Positions 1 to 8,116 of a stretch of DNA of 64,000 bases are shown one piece after another. The translations under genes were made by a program, and so were the position numbers. The notes beneath the pieces are model-generated. The model had not been told where the DNA came from, did not search any database, and saw only the letters and a list, made by a program, of their open reading frames with translations. Origin of the DNA: CBDEGK01 sp965237855 (GTDB taxonomy: Bacteria; Pseudomonadota; Gammaproteobacteria; Pseudomonadales; Halieaceae); assembly GCA_965237855.1 (NCBI GenBank), contig CBDEGK010000008.1, forward strand, positions 496,001-560,000, read 5' to 3'. Within the stretch, counting starts at the first letter, position 1. The number at the start of each line of letters is the position of its first letter.

Positions 1-99
1 CATTTGTGCATCAACCTGCGTAGGTGGCCCCGTACTAGCTATTTAAGAAACTTTAGTTAATAGTATTGCCTTCGCCGTTACATATACTGAGGAGGTCAT

Positions 100-486
100 A
101 TGGACTGTCCAAAGTGCGAGGGTCAGCTGCAGAGCAAGTCATTCGGCGCCAGCATTGAGATCGATCGCTGCAACACCTGTTTTGGCTTGTTTGTGGCACC
201 TGAAATATTGCTGGAAATGCGCGAGGAGTGGATGGCGGAAGCATTCCTCGATATTGGTCATCCCAAGGTAGGCCGTGAATACGACAAGATTGACGAAATT
301 GATTGCCCGGATTGCGCTGTGCGCATGGCTAAAATAGTAGACCCGGTGCAAACTCATATCTGGATGGAACAGTGCCCAAGCTGCAGTAAGATATTCCTCG
401 ATGCCGGGGAGTTTTCGGATCTCAAGTACGAGACATTCATGGACAAAATAAAAGGACTGTTTCGTGGTAAACGCGCCCCCGAGTAA
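100..486 (+). CDS. Double zinc-ribbon (zf-TFIIB family) protein
   Basis: This 128-residue protein carries two copies of a small zinc-ribbon pattern: CPKC at residues 3-6 with CNTC at 24-27, and CPDC at 69-72 with CPSC at 92-95. That layout is typical of the bacterial zf-TFIIB family, whose role is unknown. There is no signal peptide or membrane segment, and the tail is basic. A strong ribosome site, AGGAGGT at 90-96, lies four bases before the ATG and fixes the start. The final 23 bases overlap the GTG start of the SulP gene, so the two are probably translated together. Zinc binding is a confident inference; any link to the transporter rests on the overlap alone. Confidence 0.85.
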   Translation: MDCPKCEGQLQSKSFGASIEIDRCNTCFGLFVAPEILLEMREEWMAEAFLDIGHPKVGREYDKIDEIDCPDCAVRMAKIVDPVQTHIWMEQCPSCSKIFLDAGEFSDLKYETFMDKIKGLFRGKRAPE

Positions 487-1123
487 AGCTTCCCTGGTGA
501 GTAGGGCCACCGCGAACTGGACCCACACCCTGTCTACGGCAGGTATTATGGCGCTGCTCGGCATACTGTTTGCCGCTCTCTATTCAGCGTTTATCTTTGC
601 CGGTCCGCTGACGAAGTTCATTTTACCCAGTGTTGGCGTACTGCTCTGGGGTACCGCGCTGATGATGTTTATCACCGTACTGTTCAGTGGGTTTCGCGGG
701 GTTTTCGCTGTTATTCAGGACGAGGCGGTGGTTATCCTCAGCGTGGTGGCCACGGCAATCCTGACTGATATGGGGGGACTGACCACCGATCGCACCTATT
801 ACACGATTCTTGGCGCGATCGCTGTTTCTACCATCTTCACGGGCTTTTCTTTCTACCTGTTGGGCATATTTCGCCTGGGCAGGATTATTCGCTATATCCC
901 GTTTTCTGTAACCGCCGGTTTTATGATTACCATTGGCTGGCTGTTGATTGTCGGCGGATTCGAAGTGGCGGAGGGGCAGGACGTCCACCTCATCCTGCTG
1001 GATAGTATCCAGGAAGGCAGTTTGGCCTGGAAGGCCAGTGTGGCGATGTTGTTTGCTGCGTTATTGGCATTGTTGGCGCGTCGCTGGGGGGATGTGCTGC
1101 ACTGCCGATGTCTTTCGCTGTAG
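464..1123 (+). CDS. SulP anion transporter, N-terminal part (frame broken near 1090)
   Basis: Residues 1-210 are the first half of a SulP/SLC26-type membrane transporter: an N-terminal cytoplasmic stretch, then hydrophobic helices beginning about residue 25 and a conserved-looking glycine-rich helix ending in RRWGD. The last residues (HCRCLSL) are out of frame, and a stop follows at 1121. The rest of the protein continues in another frame from 1108. One missing base between about 1080 and 1103 accounts for the break: adding one base before the bases ctgccgatg restores a run into LPMSFAVG. A run of six G at 1085-1090 is the obvious slippage point. The start is GTG at 464, inside the zinc-ribbon gene. 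As read here the transporter is probably non-functional, unless this is a sequencing or assembly error. Confidence 0.75.
   Translation: MVNAPPSKASLVSRATANWTHTLSTAGIMALLGILFAALYSAFIFAGPLTKFILPSVGVLLWGTALMMFITVLFSGFRGVFAVIQDEAVVILSVVATAILTDMGGLTTDRTYYTILGAIAVSTIFTGFSFYLLGIFRLGRIIRYIPFSVTAGFMITIGWLLIVGGFEVAEGQDVHLILLDSIQEGSLAWKASVAMLFAALLALLARRWGDVLHCRCLSL
1085..1103 (+). other. Frameshift site in the SulP transporter gene
   Basis: Frame 2 coding (from 464) stops being SulP-like at about 1095 and frame 1 coding (from 1108) takes over with no lost sequence. A single-base deletion in this interval, most simply in the G6 run at 1085-1090 or at ctgcactg, explains it. I see no slippery heptamer with a downstream pseudoknot that would argue for programmed frameshifting. 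Confidence 0.6.
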
Positions 1124-2670
1124 GTATAGCGATTTTTTACGGGGTGGGACAAGTTGCGGGATTCAGTGTCGAGGAGCTCGGTGAGAGCGGTTGGTTGCTG
1201 GTGGCGAGCGAAGACGCTATGCCCATCAATGCCTTCTGGCACGGTATCGAGGAGATCGATTGGCCGATTGTACTGGAGCAATGGCGCTCTTTTGTCTCTA
1301 TCGCCGTGATTAGCGCGTTGGGTCTGTTGCTGGCGGTTACTGGGTTGGAACTGTCGACCAAGAGCCGGGTTGATGTGGACAGGGAATTGCGCGCTTCCGG
1401 CATCGCCAACATGGCCGCGGGCATGGGCGGCAGTGTGGCTGGCTACGCTGACATTTCTGTTACCACCATGTTGCATCAAGGCAATGGTACCAATCGCCGC
1501 TCGGTCGTATTGGCAGCTCTGGTTTGTGTGGGCGTCACTCTCACAGACATGAGTTGGCTGTCCTATCTGCCGTTGCCATTCCTGGGCGGCGTTTTTCTCT
1601 GGCTGGGTTGGCAGCTTTGGGAAGAGTGGTTGTTCAAACACGGTGATTACCTGCAGAGTAAGGACTGGATCGCGGTCGGTGCGATTGTATTTGTCACCGT
1701 AACGGCAGGTTTTGTGGCCGGCGTGTTGCTCGGTGTGGGTGTGGGTATCGCCCTGTTCCTGTTGGACTACAGCCAGGTGCGGGCGATTCGCTATATTGTT
1801 AACGGTCGAGAAATCAGGAGCAATGTGGACCGCCCGCCAGCCATGGAGCAGTACCTCTATGACCAGGGCCAGCGTATCCACATTATCAAGTTACAGGGTT
1901 ACCTGTTTTTCGCGCGCTCTCACCAGGTGTTGGTGCAATTGGAGCCCTATTTCGCCCAGATGAGTCAGAGCAACCGTCACTATGTGCTGGTGGACTTCAA
2001 GGGTGTAGCGGGTATCGACAGCACCGCTACCATGGGCTTCGTTCGGTTGCGGCAGATGGCGCAGGAAGCCGGGGGTGAGTTGGTGTTCTCTGGACTCAGC
2101 GAAGAAGCCAAGGTGGATCTTTCCAAGAATGAATTGTCGCAGGAGGAGATCAAGTACTACGATAACCTGGACCAGGGGCTGGCGTATTGCGAAGACCAAA
2201 TCCTGGAGGGTCAGGACCACCTGCGCACCGACAAAGTCAGCGCAGCCCAGATATTTGCGGATATTATCAACGTGTCACCCGAAGTGATTGAGGCGGGCGA
2301 CTACCTGACCGAGTTGAGCGTCAGCCAGGGTAGCAAGGTGATTGAAATTGGCGACCCGGCCAGCGATATATTTATCGTTGAGAGTGGGTCGCTGTCGGTG
2401 CAGACAGAAGGGTTGGAGGGTAAGCCGATTATTCTTCGCGGCCTGGAACCGGGTAGTGTGTTTGGAGAAATGGCGCTATACCTGGGGGGTGCCAGAAGTG
2501 CCTCGGTGGTGGCGGAATCCGATGCGGTAGTTCGCAAGCTCAGCGGCGATTCCCTGGAAAAGATGGAATCACAAGATCCCTTATTGGCGATGGCCGTTCA
2601 CAAGTTGCTGGCGAAACTGCTGGCGACCAAGCTCCGACAAACCAACACCTGGCTCAGCCACCTGGAATAA
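1108..2670 (+). CDS. SulP anion transporter, C-terminal part with STAS and cyclic-nucleotide-binding domains
   Basis: This 520-residue frame holds the second half of the SulP membrane domain (helices to about residue 235), a STAS domain at about 250-340 (the stretch VLVDFKGVAGIDSTATMG carries the usual conserved serine region), and a cyclic-nucleotide-binding domain at about 395-490. The latter has a phosphate-binding cassette, FGEMALYLGGARSASV. SulP proteins import anions such as sulfate or bicarbonate, and the cNMP domain suggests gating or tuning by a nucleotide or ligand. The ATG at 1108 is an internal methionine of the original gene, not a true start. Joined to the upstream part, the protein would be about 735 residues. 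A hairpin terminator follows at 2684. Confidence 0.8.
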   Translation: MSFAVGIAIFYGVGQVAGFSVEELGESGWLLVASEDAMPINAFWHGIEEIDWPIVLEQWRSFVSIAVISALGLLLAVTGLELSTKSRVDVDRELRASGIANMAAGMGGSVAGYADISVTTMLHQGNGTNRRSVVLAALVCVGVTLTDMSWLSYLPLPFLGGVFLWLGWQLWEEWLFKHGDYLQSKDWIAVGAIVFVTVTAGFVAGVLLGVGVGIALFLLDYSQVRAIRYIVNGREIRSNVDRPPAMEQYLYDQGQRIHIIKLQGYLFFARSHQVLVQLEPYFAQMSQSNRHYVLVDFKGVAGIDSTATMGFVRLRQMAQEAGGELVFSGLSEEAKVDLSKNELSQEEIKYYDNLDQGLAYCEDQILEGQDHLRTDKVSAAQIFADIINVSPEVIEAGDYLTELSVSQGSKVIEIGDPASDIFIVESGSLSVQTEGLEGKPIILRGLEPGSVFGEMALYLGGARSASVVAESDAVVRKLSGDSLEKMESQDPLLAMAVHKLLAKLLATKLRQTNTWLSHLE

Positions 2671-2683
2671 GTGGCGCACTAAA

Positions 2684-2703
2684 AAGGGGCCGCCAGGCCC
2701 CTT
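2684..2703. terminator. Rho-independent-type hairpin between convergent genes
   Basis: A perfect 8-bp stem, AAGGGGCC and GGCCCCTT, encloses the loop GCCA. It is flanked by A-rich sequence on the left (five A at 2681-2685) and TT on the right. It lies between the SulP stop at 2670 and the small minus-strand ORF ending at 2730, so it may serve both. The A tract gives a U-rich end only for minus-strand transcripts, so it fits the small ORF slightly better. Confidence 0.6.
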
Positions 2704-2729
2704 GATGAAAACCTCGTCCAGGCCCTGTT

Positions 2730-2915
2730 TCAGTTGCAGCTGCGAACCAGCTTGCCTTCTTCCGCGAACGCTTCGCCCAGATGAGTCGACTTATTCTCTG
2801 CGAAACCGCCCTCAGGCCATGGGCAGGCAGGGGCGGCACTCTCGGATTTTCCGGAGAACTTGATGCTGCCAAATACTTCGGCGAATGTCGCTTTGCCGCT
2901 AGTACGTGAGTTCAT
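2730..2915 (-). CDS. Small orphan protein, 61 aa
   Basis: I do not recognise this protein. It is 61 residues long, has no membrane segment or signal peptide, and has two cysteines (about residue 33, in the stretch PACPWPEGG, and residue 60, next to last). The ATG at 2915 is chosen over one at 2939 because GAGG lies about eight bases upstream of it. A hairpin with an A/T-rich side lies just past the stop. A ribosome site, a terminator and the absence of any better ORF in this 450-base gap support a real gene, but homology is unknown. Confidence 0.5.
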   Translation of the reverse strand: MNSRTSGKATFAEVFGSIKFSGKSESAAPACPWPEGGFAENKSTHLGEAFAEEGKLVRSCN

Positions 2916-3039
2916 GATTAACCTCGGAAGCGTTTTCATTTCAGTTGAGAGCAGGTTTACGAGTGTTCATTCTAGGTAAAGTCCCCACAAAAAACGCGTA
3001 AATAGTACGAGCGATTCTTGTGAAAAATTGGCAAGCGCT

Positions 3040-3124
3040 AAAAGGGGTCAGTACCCTTTTACCTAGCGTGCTCCAATCCTGCCCTTTCGCCAGGGTCATC
3101 GTAAAAGGGTACTGACCCCTTTTA
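3040..3124. repeat. 24-bp perfect inverted repeat with 37-bp spacer (REP/RAYT-like element)
   Basis: The left arm at 3040-3063 contains AAAAGGGGTCAGTACCC, and the right arm at 3101-3124 is its exact reverse complement. The spacer is 3064-3100. Each arm is itself a near-palindrome around GGGTACTGACCCC/GGGGTCAGTACCC. Short elements with this core are common in proteobacterial genomes near REP-associated tyrosine transposases; that link is from general knowledge, and no transposase is present here. The outer end of the right arm supplies the TAA stop codon of leuA (3122-3124), so the element has inserted at, or rewritten, the end of that gene. There is no T-run, so it is a poor terminator. Confidence 0.8.
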
Positions 3125-4795
3125 GGCGGCTTGCTCTGCATCTGCCCGGGCGGCAACATTGATGGCACCGAGTATGCCGTCCAACGAAGCCTGGATAATG
3201 TCGACACTGCGACCCACACCGCAAGCACGCTGACCATCGATGTTGAGCTGGATGTAGCAAATGGCCTCTGCATCGGCACTTTTACTGAGCGCGTGCTCAC
3301 TGTATTCCACCAGCACGATTTTCTTGCCAACGAACAGTTCCATGGCATTGACAAAAGATTCCACCACGCCGGCACCGCCGCCGGATAAGGTATGGCTAAC
3401 GCCGCCTTTGACCAGGTCGGCCTGCAGCTTGTCGACACCGTCCTCCCGGTTAACCTGGTAATTACCCAGGGTCCAGGGACCGGCGCCGGTAAAATAGGTG
3501 GCCTGGAACAAATCCCAGATAGCATCCGGTGCCACTTCAGTCTCGGTTTTCTCGGCATGCCGTTGTACGGCGCCGCTAAAATCGATCTGCAGCCAGCGTG
3601 GCAGTTGCAGGCCGTAATCCCTCTCCAGCACATAGGCGATACCGCCTTTGCCGGATTGGCTGTTAATGCGCACCACCTCCTGGTAGGAGCGGCCGATGTC
3701 CTCCGGATCGATGGGCAGGTAAGCCACCTCCCAGGGTTGGACATCATCGCGCTTGTCGAGGCATTTCTTGATGGCATCCTGGTGGCTGCCGGAAAACGCC
3801 GTGAACACCAATTCGCCCGCGTAGGGATGTCGCGGGTGTAAGGGCATCTGGGTACAGTCCTTGTAGGTCTGAATAATTTGGTCCATAGCGCCGAAGTCCA
3901 ATTCCGGATCAACGCCCTGGCTGTAAAGATTCATGGCCATGGTGAGAATGTCCATGTTGCCGGTACGCTCGCCGTTGCCCATCAGGGTGCCTTCGACCCG
4001 GTCGGCGCCCGCCATAACTCCTAATTCTGCCGCGGCTACAGCGCAGCCTCGGTCATTGTGCGTGTGAGTGGAGACGAGAATGCTGTCGCGGCAGTTAATG
4101 CGATCACAGAAGTATTCAATTTGATCGGCATAAATATTCGGTGTGCTCATTTCGACAGTGGCAGGAAGATTAAAGATGCACTTGTTGTCGGGTGTCGGCT
4201 GCCATACATCGATAACCGCGTTACAGACTTCGATCGCGTAATCCATTTCCGTGCCCGTAAAGCTCTCGGGGGAGTACTCGAAGACCCATTCAGTTTCAGG
4301 GTACTTCTCCGCGTATTCTTTCACCATCCTGGCACCTTCCACCGCGATTCTGGTGATGCCTTCACGGTCCAGTTGAAAGACTTTGTCGCGTTGCACCGTG
4401 GAGGTGGAATTGTAGACATGCAGAACCGCGCGGCGCGCGCCTTTGAGTGCCTCAAAGGTCTTCGTGATCAGTTCAGGGCGTGCCTGCGTCAAGACCTGCA
4501 GGGTAACGTCTTCGGGTACACGGTTGTTCTCGATGAGGTCGCGGACAAATTCGTAGTCATGGCTGGAAGCAGAGGGGAAGCCCACTTCGATCTCTTTAAA
4601 GCCGATGGTGACCAGTTGATCGTACAGCCGGCTTTTTTGCGCGGCGGTCATGGGTTCAATCAGGGCCTGGTTGCCGTCGCGCAGGTCGACGCTGCACCAG
4701 GTGGGTGCTTTGTCGATGACCGCATCCGGCCAGCGGCGCGAGGTCATCCTGATCGGCGGGAAGGCCGGATATTTGTGGTAGTCGAAAGTGCCCAT
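3122..4795 (-). CDS. leuA: 2-isopropylmalate synthase (alpha-IPMS, long type)
   Basis: This enzyme condenses acetyl-CoA with 2-oxoisovalerate, the first committed step of leucine synthesis. The protein has 557 residues, the usual length of the long LeuA class. The DRE-TIM metallolyase signature SVDLRDGNQAL is at residues 35-45, and the metal-binding HTHNDRG with the following GADRVEGTLMGNGERTGN is near 240-275. A C-terminal allosteric domain (about 430-557) normally gives leucine feedback inhibition. The gene stands alone, with no leuBCD nearby. The only oddity is at the 3' end, where the stop codon lies within one arm of an inverted repeat; the last residues (ADAEQAA) may therefore differ from the ancestral end. 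Confidence 0.95.
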   Translation of the reverse strand: MGTFDYHKYPAFPPIRMTSRRWPDAVIDKAPTWCSVDLRDGNQALIEPMTAAQKSRLYDQLVTIGFKEIEVGFPSASSHDYEFVRDLIENNRVPEDVTLQVLTQARPELITKTFEALKGARRAVLHVYNSTSTVQRDKVFQLDREGITRIAVEGARMVKEYAEKYPETEWVFEYSPESFTGTEMDYAIEVCNAVIDVWQPTPDNKCIFNLPATVEMSTPNIYADQIEYFCDRINCRDSILVSTHTHNDRGCAVAAAELGVMAGADRVEGTLMGNGERTGNMDILTMAMNLYSQGVDPELDFGAMDQIIQTYKDCTQMPLHPRHPYAGELVFTAFSGSHQDAIKKCLDKRDDVQPWEVAYLPIDPEDIGRSYQEVVRINSQSGKGGIAYVLERDYGLQLPRWLQIDFSGAVQRHAEKTETEVAPDAIWDLFQATYFTGAGPWTLGNYQVNREDGVDKLQADLVKGGVSHTLSGGGAGVVESFVNAMELFVGKKIVLVEYSEHALSKSADAEAICYIQLNIDGQRACGVGRSVDIIQASLDGILGAINVAARADAEQAA

Positions 4796-4988
4796 GATCT
4801 GGTAGCCATTAGTTATTCTGTTAAAAGAGAGTCAGTATAGGGTAGTTAGACGAGTGAAAGCCTGCAAATACTGCACAATATAGAAGAAAATATGGAGATA
4901 CTACCTAAAATAGTGACAAAAAATAGAGATTATGGCTATCCCGTGCCATTCTATCGTCAATCGTTGATTAGCTGGTACTATTTGGCCG

Positions 4989-5837
4989 ATGCGACTACTT
5001 TTTATTCTGCTTTGGCTCTTCTCAGTGCCGACCCTGGCCCAGGACGGCGGTAATCTGCACTGGGCATTGGCTTCCTATTTTGGCACGGGCGCTTACAAGG
5101 TTTCTGACACTAAAGAGGTCTACGTCATCCGGCCTACCCCGCGCTGGACCATTCGCGAGGCGGGTATTGATGAGGCTAACGGAGAGCGCTCTCTGGGTTG
5201 GCGATTGCGAGCCCCCGTGGCAATTGGCTTGCACAAGTTTGATGTTGAAGATTGGCCAGACATTATAGATCCGGACAATCTGGGCAGTATTTCCCTGACC
5301 CCAGGGGCAGAGCTGACCATTCCCATTAGTCAACGCTGGACCCTGACACCCTACGCCAATGCAGGTTGGGGCACACTAACGGATGGCAGTGAAAGCGCCT
5401 GGGTATATTGGGGAGGGGTGAAGTCACTGTTTCAACTGCCACAGTTGGGGAAGCTGGACTGGTACTTTCTGGCGGCAGTGAGTTACGTGGGCTATTCGCC
5501 CGATGATGACAAACAGGAAGACATGGCCCCGCTGCTGGTGGGGCTGGATTTTAGCTACCCGTTGCCGGATCGCTTCTCAATCGGCGGTGATGCCCTGAAC
5601 CTGAATTGGCATGCGACCTACACCTATTACGAAAAGGATCTGGATTTTACTATTCAGCGCCAAACAATCGAGAGTGTTAGTGACGCCTGGGAAGTCGGTT
5701 TCTCAGTGGCCAAGCAGGGTCGGCGTATGAATCTGTGGCGCTTCAATTTTGACAGAATTGGGCTCGGATTCGCCGAGTCGGGCAGTGGGGTGCGCGGAGT
5801 AAAGTTCTACTTCCGTTCGGTATTTGACTACATCTGA
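4989..5837 (+). CDS. Secreted beta-barrel-like outer-membrane protein, unknown function
   Basis: An N-terminal signal peptide (residues 1-17, cleaved after TLA-Q) is followed by a protein rich in alternating hydrophobic/polar strands and aromatic residues (for example WTLTPYANAGWGTL, FSIGGDALNLNWHATYTYY). It ends in aromatic and hydrophobic residues (FRSVFDYI). These are the usual marks of an outer-membrane beta-barrel of about 10-12 strands. I cannot name the family or substrate. The gene ends 14 bases inside the next gene, suggesting translational coupling to the PLP enzyme. A 190-base gap separates it from the divergent leuA and must hold both promoters. Confidence 0.7.
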   Translation: MRLLFILLWLFSVPTLAQDGGNLHWALASYFGTGAYKVSDTKEVYVIRPTPRWTIREAGIDEANGERSLGWRLRAPVAIGLHKFDVEDWPDIIDPDNLGSISLTPGAELTIPISQRWTLTPYANAGWGTLTDGSESAWVYWGGVKSLFQLPQLGKLDWYFLAAVSYVGYSPDDDKQEDMAPLLVGLDFSYPLPDRFSIGGDALNLNWHATYTYYEKDLDFTIQRQTIESVSDAWEVGFSVAKQGRRMNLWRFNFDRIGLGFAESGSGVRGVKFYFRSVFDYI

Positions 5838-6732
5838 TTTCAGCGTGCTGCAGCCGTTGTCAGTCGCATCGGTTTGTGGAATGCGCCTGGCCAATACCCG
5901 TTTGTTGCGGCTTGACCGACTGCATGGCAGCGCCGGTGGCAACAAGTACTATAAACTAAAATACAATCTGTCAGATCTCCAGCCAGGTCAGCGTGTGCTC
6001 AGCTTTGGTGGCGCCTGGTCCAACCATCTTCACGCTCTAGCCGCTACCGCGAACAAAGCCGGCATTGCCTCGGTGGGTGTGGTGCGCGGCAAACGACCGT
6101 CGGTTTTGTCCGCCACCCTGGTTGATTGCGAACGCTGGGGTATGCATTTGCACTTTGTTTCGCGGGCCGAGTATCGACTTCGCTTCGAGCCGGCTTACCA
6201 GGCACAGCTACAGATGCAGTTCGAACCCTGTCGGGTGATCCCGGAAGGCGGCGCCAGTGAGGCGGGGATTGCCGGTTGTGCCGAAATTGTCGAGCTGCTG
6301 CCCGAACCACTGGTTGCTGGTGAGACCATTGCGCTTGCCTGTGGTACCGGTGCAACGCTCGCCGGTATTTCACGTAGTGTGCCTGCAGGCGTCACCGTGT
6401 TGGGGGTGGCGGTGCTAAAAAATGACGTGGGTTTGCGTGCAGATATCGCCAGCTGGACATCGCGGGATAACTGGCAGCTGGAGACAGACTCGCACTGCGG
6501 TGGTTATGTCCGGGTCACAAAGGAATTGAAGCAGTTCGTGCTCGAATTCGAGGCGGTGCAGGGTATCCCTCTTGATCCTGTTTATACCGGCAAACTGATG
6601 TTGGCTCTGTACAAGCTACAGGAGAGCGGCAGCCTGTCTGCCAATCAGCCGGTGGTCGCTGTACATACCGGTGGCTTACAGGGGCGTCGCGGTTTCGACT
6701 GGCTTGCCAGCCACTTCGACGAAGGCGTCTGA
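5824..6732 (+). CDS. PLP-dependent deaminase / D-cysteine desulfhydrase-like enzyme (ACC deaminase family)
   Basis: The fold-type II PLP enzyme motif GGNKYYKLKY is at residues 38-47; Lys41 is the expected Schiff-base lysine by comparison with ACC deaminase. The motif GGAWSNHLHA just downstream corresponds to the nucleophile/phosphate region, and ACGTGATLAG at about 170-180 is the PLP phosphate-binding loop. Family members act on 1-aminocyclopropane-carboxylate or D-cysteine; the sequence does not tell which. The length (302 aa) is slightly short. The start is TTG at 5824, inside the upstream barrel gene. The 3' end overlaps the convergent antiporter gene by 57 bases, an unusually deep tail-to-tail overlap. 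Confidence 0.8.
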   Translation: MTTSDFSVLQPLSVASVCGMRLANTRLLRLDRLHGSAGGNKYYKLKYNLSDLQPGQRVLSFGGAWSNHLHALAATANKAGIASVGVVRGKRPSVLSATLVDCERWGMHLHFVSRAEYRLRFEPAYQAQLQMQFEPCRVIPEGGASEAGIAGCAEIVELLPEPLVAGETIALACGTGATLAGISRSVPAGVTVLGVAVLKNDVGLRADIASWTSRDNWQLETDSHCGGYVRVTKELKQFVLEFEAVQGIPLDPVYTGKLMLALYKLQESGSLSANQPVVAVHTGGLQGRRGFDWLASHFDEGV

Positions 6733-7974
6733 ATCCGACCTCTTTTTCCACCAACGGATACTCAGCGGTACACTCACATTGAGAAAAAAAGCCGTAATCA
6801 TCAAGGTGTAAAAGGCTTGTTGAGAAATGAGCTGGTGATCGACGTAGGCGATATCCATGACCACAAAGGCGAGCTCTGCGCGGCCCAGCATACCGAAGCC
6901 AATCATCATACTGTTGGTCCAGTCATAACTGCCGGTGTAGCGCGCGGCCAGGGCGGCGGAGCCAACCTGGGCGAGAAACAGGGCCAGGAATAAAAACAGC
7001 GCGCCGGGTAAAACCTCCAGGAACAGATTGGCCTCAAACACCAGCTTGGTGCCGAGGGTGACGAAGAACACAGGGCCGATCCAGTTGAAAGCGACATCAT
7101 CCAGCAGCCGCTTGCTGTGCTGGTGGTGGTTGATAATTTCGCCCTGGTATTCCTCAATATAGAAGTACTCTTCCTTGAGGATCAGCCCGGCCATGTAGGC
7201 ACCGATCGCCGGGTGAAAACCGAACTGGTGGGCCATCAAGGCCATGAGCAGCGCATAGAGAAGAATGGTAATCGAGGTTTTTTCGCCGCGGGCAAACTGC
7301 AGCAAGTGCCTGATGCCGAAATGTTTGAAGAAGGGCATGTCTTTCATCAGCCCATCTTCGATCGGGTGGGGCAATACCCAAATCCCCAGCAGGGCAACAA
7401 TGCCGAAGAAGGCGATAGCCAGGGTGACGACCTTTACCACCTCGACTAATTCCAGAGTGCCAGTATCGGTGGCTATGGGTACGATGATGGCTACCAGTGC
7501 GAGGGCGGCGATGTCGTCGAGAATGGCAGAGGTCATAATGCCAGTCGCAGCTTCTGAGCGTGCCAATCCCTCGCTGCGCAATGACACCATGGTCAGTGAA
7601 ACTGCGGTGGCAGTCATGGCCAGGCCGCAGATCAGCGCGATTTTTTGATCACCCCAGAACCACAGGGTGCAGGCATATACGGTGACAAAGGGTGCCAGGG
7701 CGCCGAAAAAAGCAATGCCCCAGGCGCGCTTGATACCGCTGACAAAATGGCCGGTATCTTCCTCAAAACCGAGGGCGAACATGATCATGATGATGCCGAC
7801 GTCGCCGAAGACGGTGATAAAAGGACCACTTTCGACGGGGAGAATCCCGACATTGACCATGATGGCGCCGAAGGCCAGGAAATAGAGCACCGGCGTCAGC
7901 TTGGTTTTGTCCGCAAGCAGAGAAGCCAGGTATACGCTAAACCAGATGATGGCCAGATGGCCCAGTTCTTCCAT
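6676..7974 (-). CDS. Cation:proton antiporter, CPA2 (Kef/NapA-like) family
   Basis: This is a 432-residue inner-membrane protein with about 12 hydrophobic helices, covering only the transport domain of the CPA2 family (no C-terminal TrkA-N domain). The stretch ending SAILDDIAALALVA near residue 150 carries the paired-aspartate motif used for proton-coupled cation exchange. The ion (Na+ or K+) cannot be told from sequence. The cytoplasmic C-terminal tail (from about 405) lies antisense to the end of the PLP gene and may be a recent extension. It is transcribed divergently from the CoA-transferase operon across a 142-base gap. Confidence 0.85.
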   Translation of the reverse strand: MEELGHLAIIWFSVYLASLLADKTKLTPVLYFLAFGAIMVNVGILPVESGPFITVFGDVGIIMIMFALGFEEDTGHFVSGIKRAWGIAFFGALAPFVTVYACTLWFWGDQKIALICGLAMTATAVSLTMVSLRSEGLARSEAATGIMTSAILDDIAALALVAIIVPIATDTGTLELVEVVKVVTLAIAFFGIVALLGIWVLPHPIEDGLMKDMPFFKHFGIRHLLQFARGEKTSITILLYALLMALMAHQFGFHPAIGAYMAGLILKEEYFYIEEYQGEIINHHQHSKRLLDDVAFNWIGPVFFVTLGTKLVFEANLFLEVLPGALFLFLALFLAQVGSAALAARYTGSYDWTNSMMIGFGMLGRAELAFVVMDIAYVDHQLISQQAFYTLMITAFFLNVSVPLSIRWWKKRSDSDAFVEVAGKPVETATPL

Positions 7975-8116
7975 TCTTATAGCTTAGACGTTTTGGCGCC
8001 GCCGTCGATGACCTGGGTCAAGTTTGCCGGCGCGCGCCATGCGCTTGATAAATACAAGGTGCTGATGCAATCTGCGCAATCAACGTCGCAGGCTGTGAAG
8101 GGCTCAGGAGACACAT

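Noticed and set aside
464..1123. Programmed frameshifting in the SulP gene
   Set aside because: No clear slippery site with a stimulatory structure, and the shift would be unusual for this family; a base error or mutation is simpler.
892..1881. 329-codon ORF opposite the SulP gene
   Set aside because: His-, Gln- and Arg-rich composition typical of the reverse strand of a membrane-protein gene; no motif.
3040..3124. Inverted repeat as the leuA terminator
   Set aside because: Loop of 37 bases and no T-run on the minus strand; its perfect arms and known core fit a mobile repeat better, though partial termination is possible.
2941..3912. Long minus-strand ORF of 323 codons in another frame of leuA
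   Set aside because: It is antisense-free but out of frame with LeuA, is rich in Arg, Pro and Trp, and the LeuA frame has clear motifs throughout. It is a shadow ORF, although it spans the inverted repeat.
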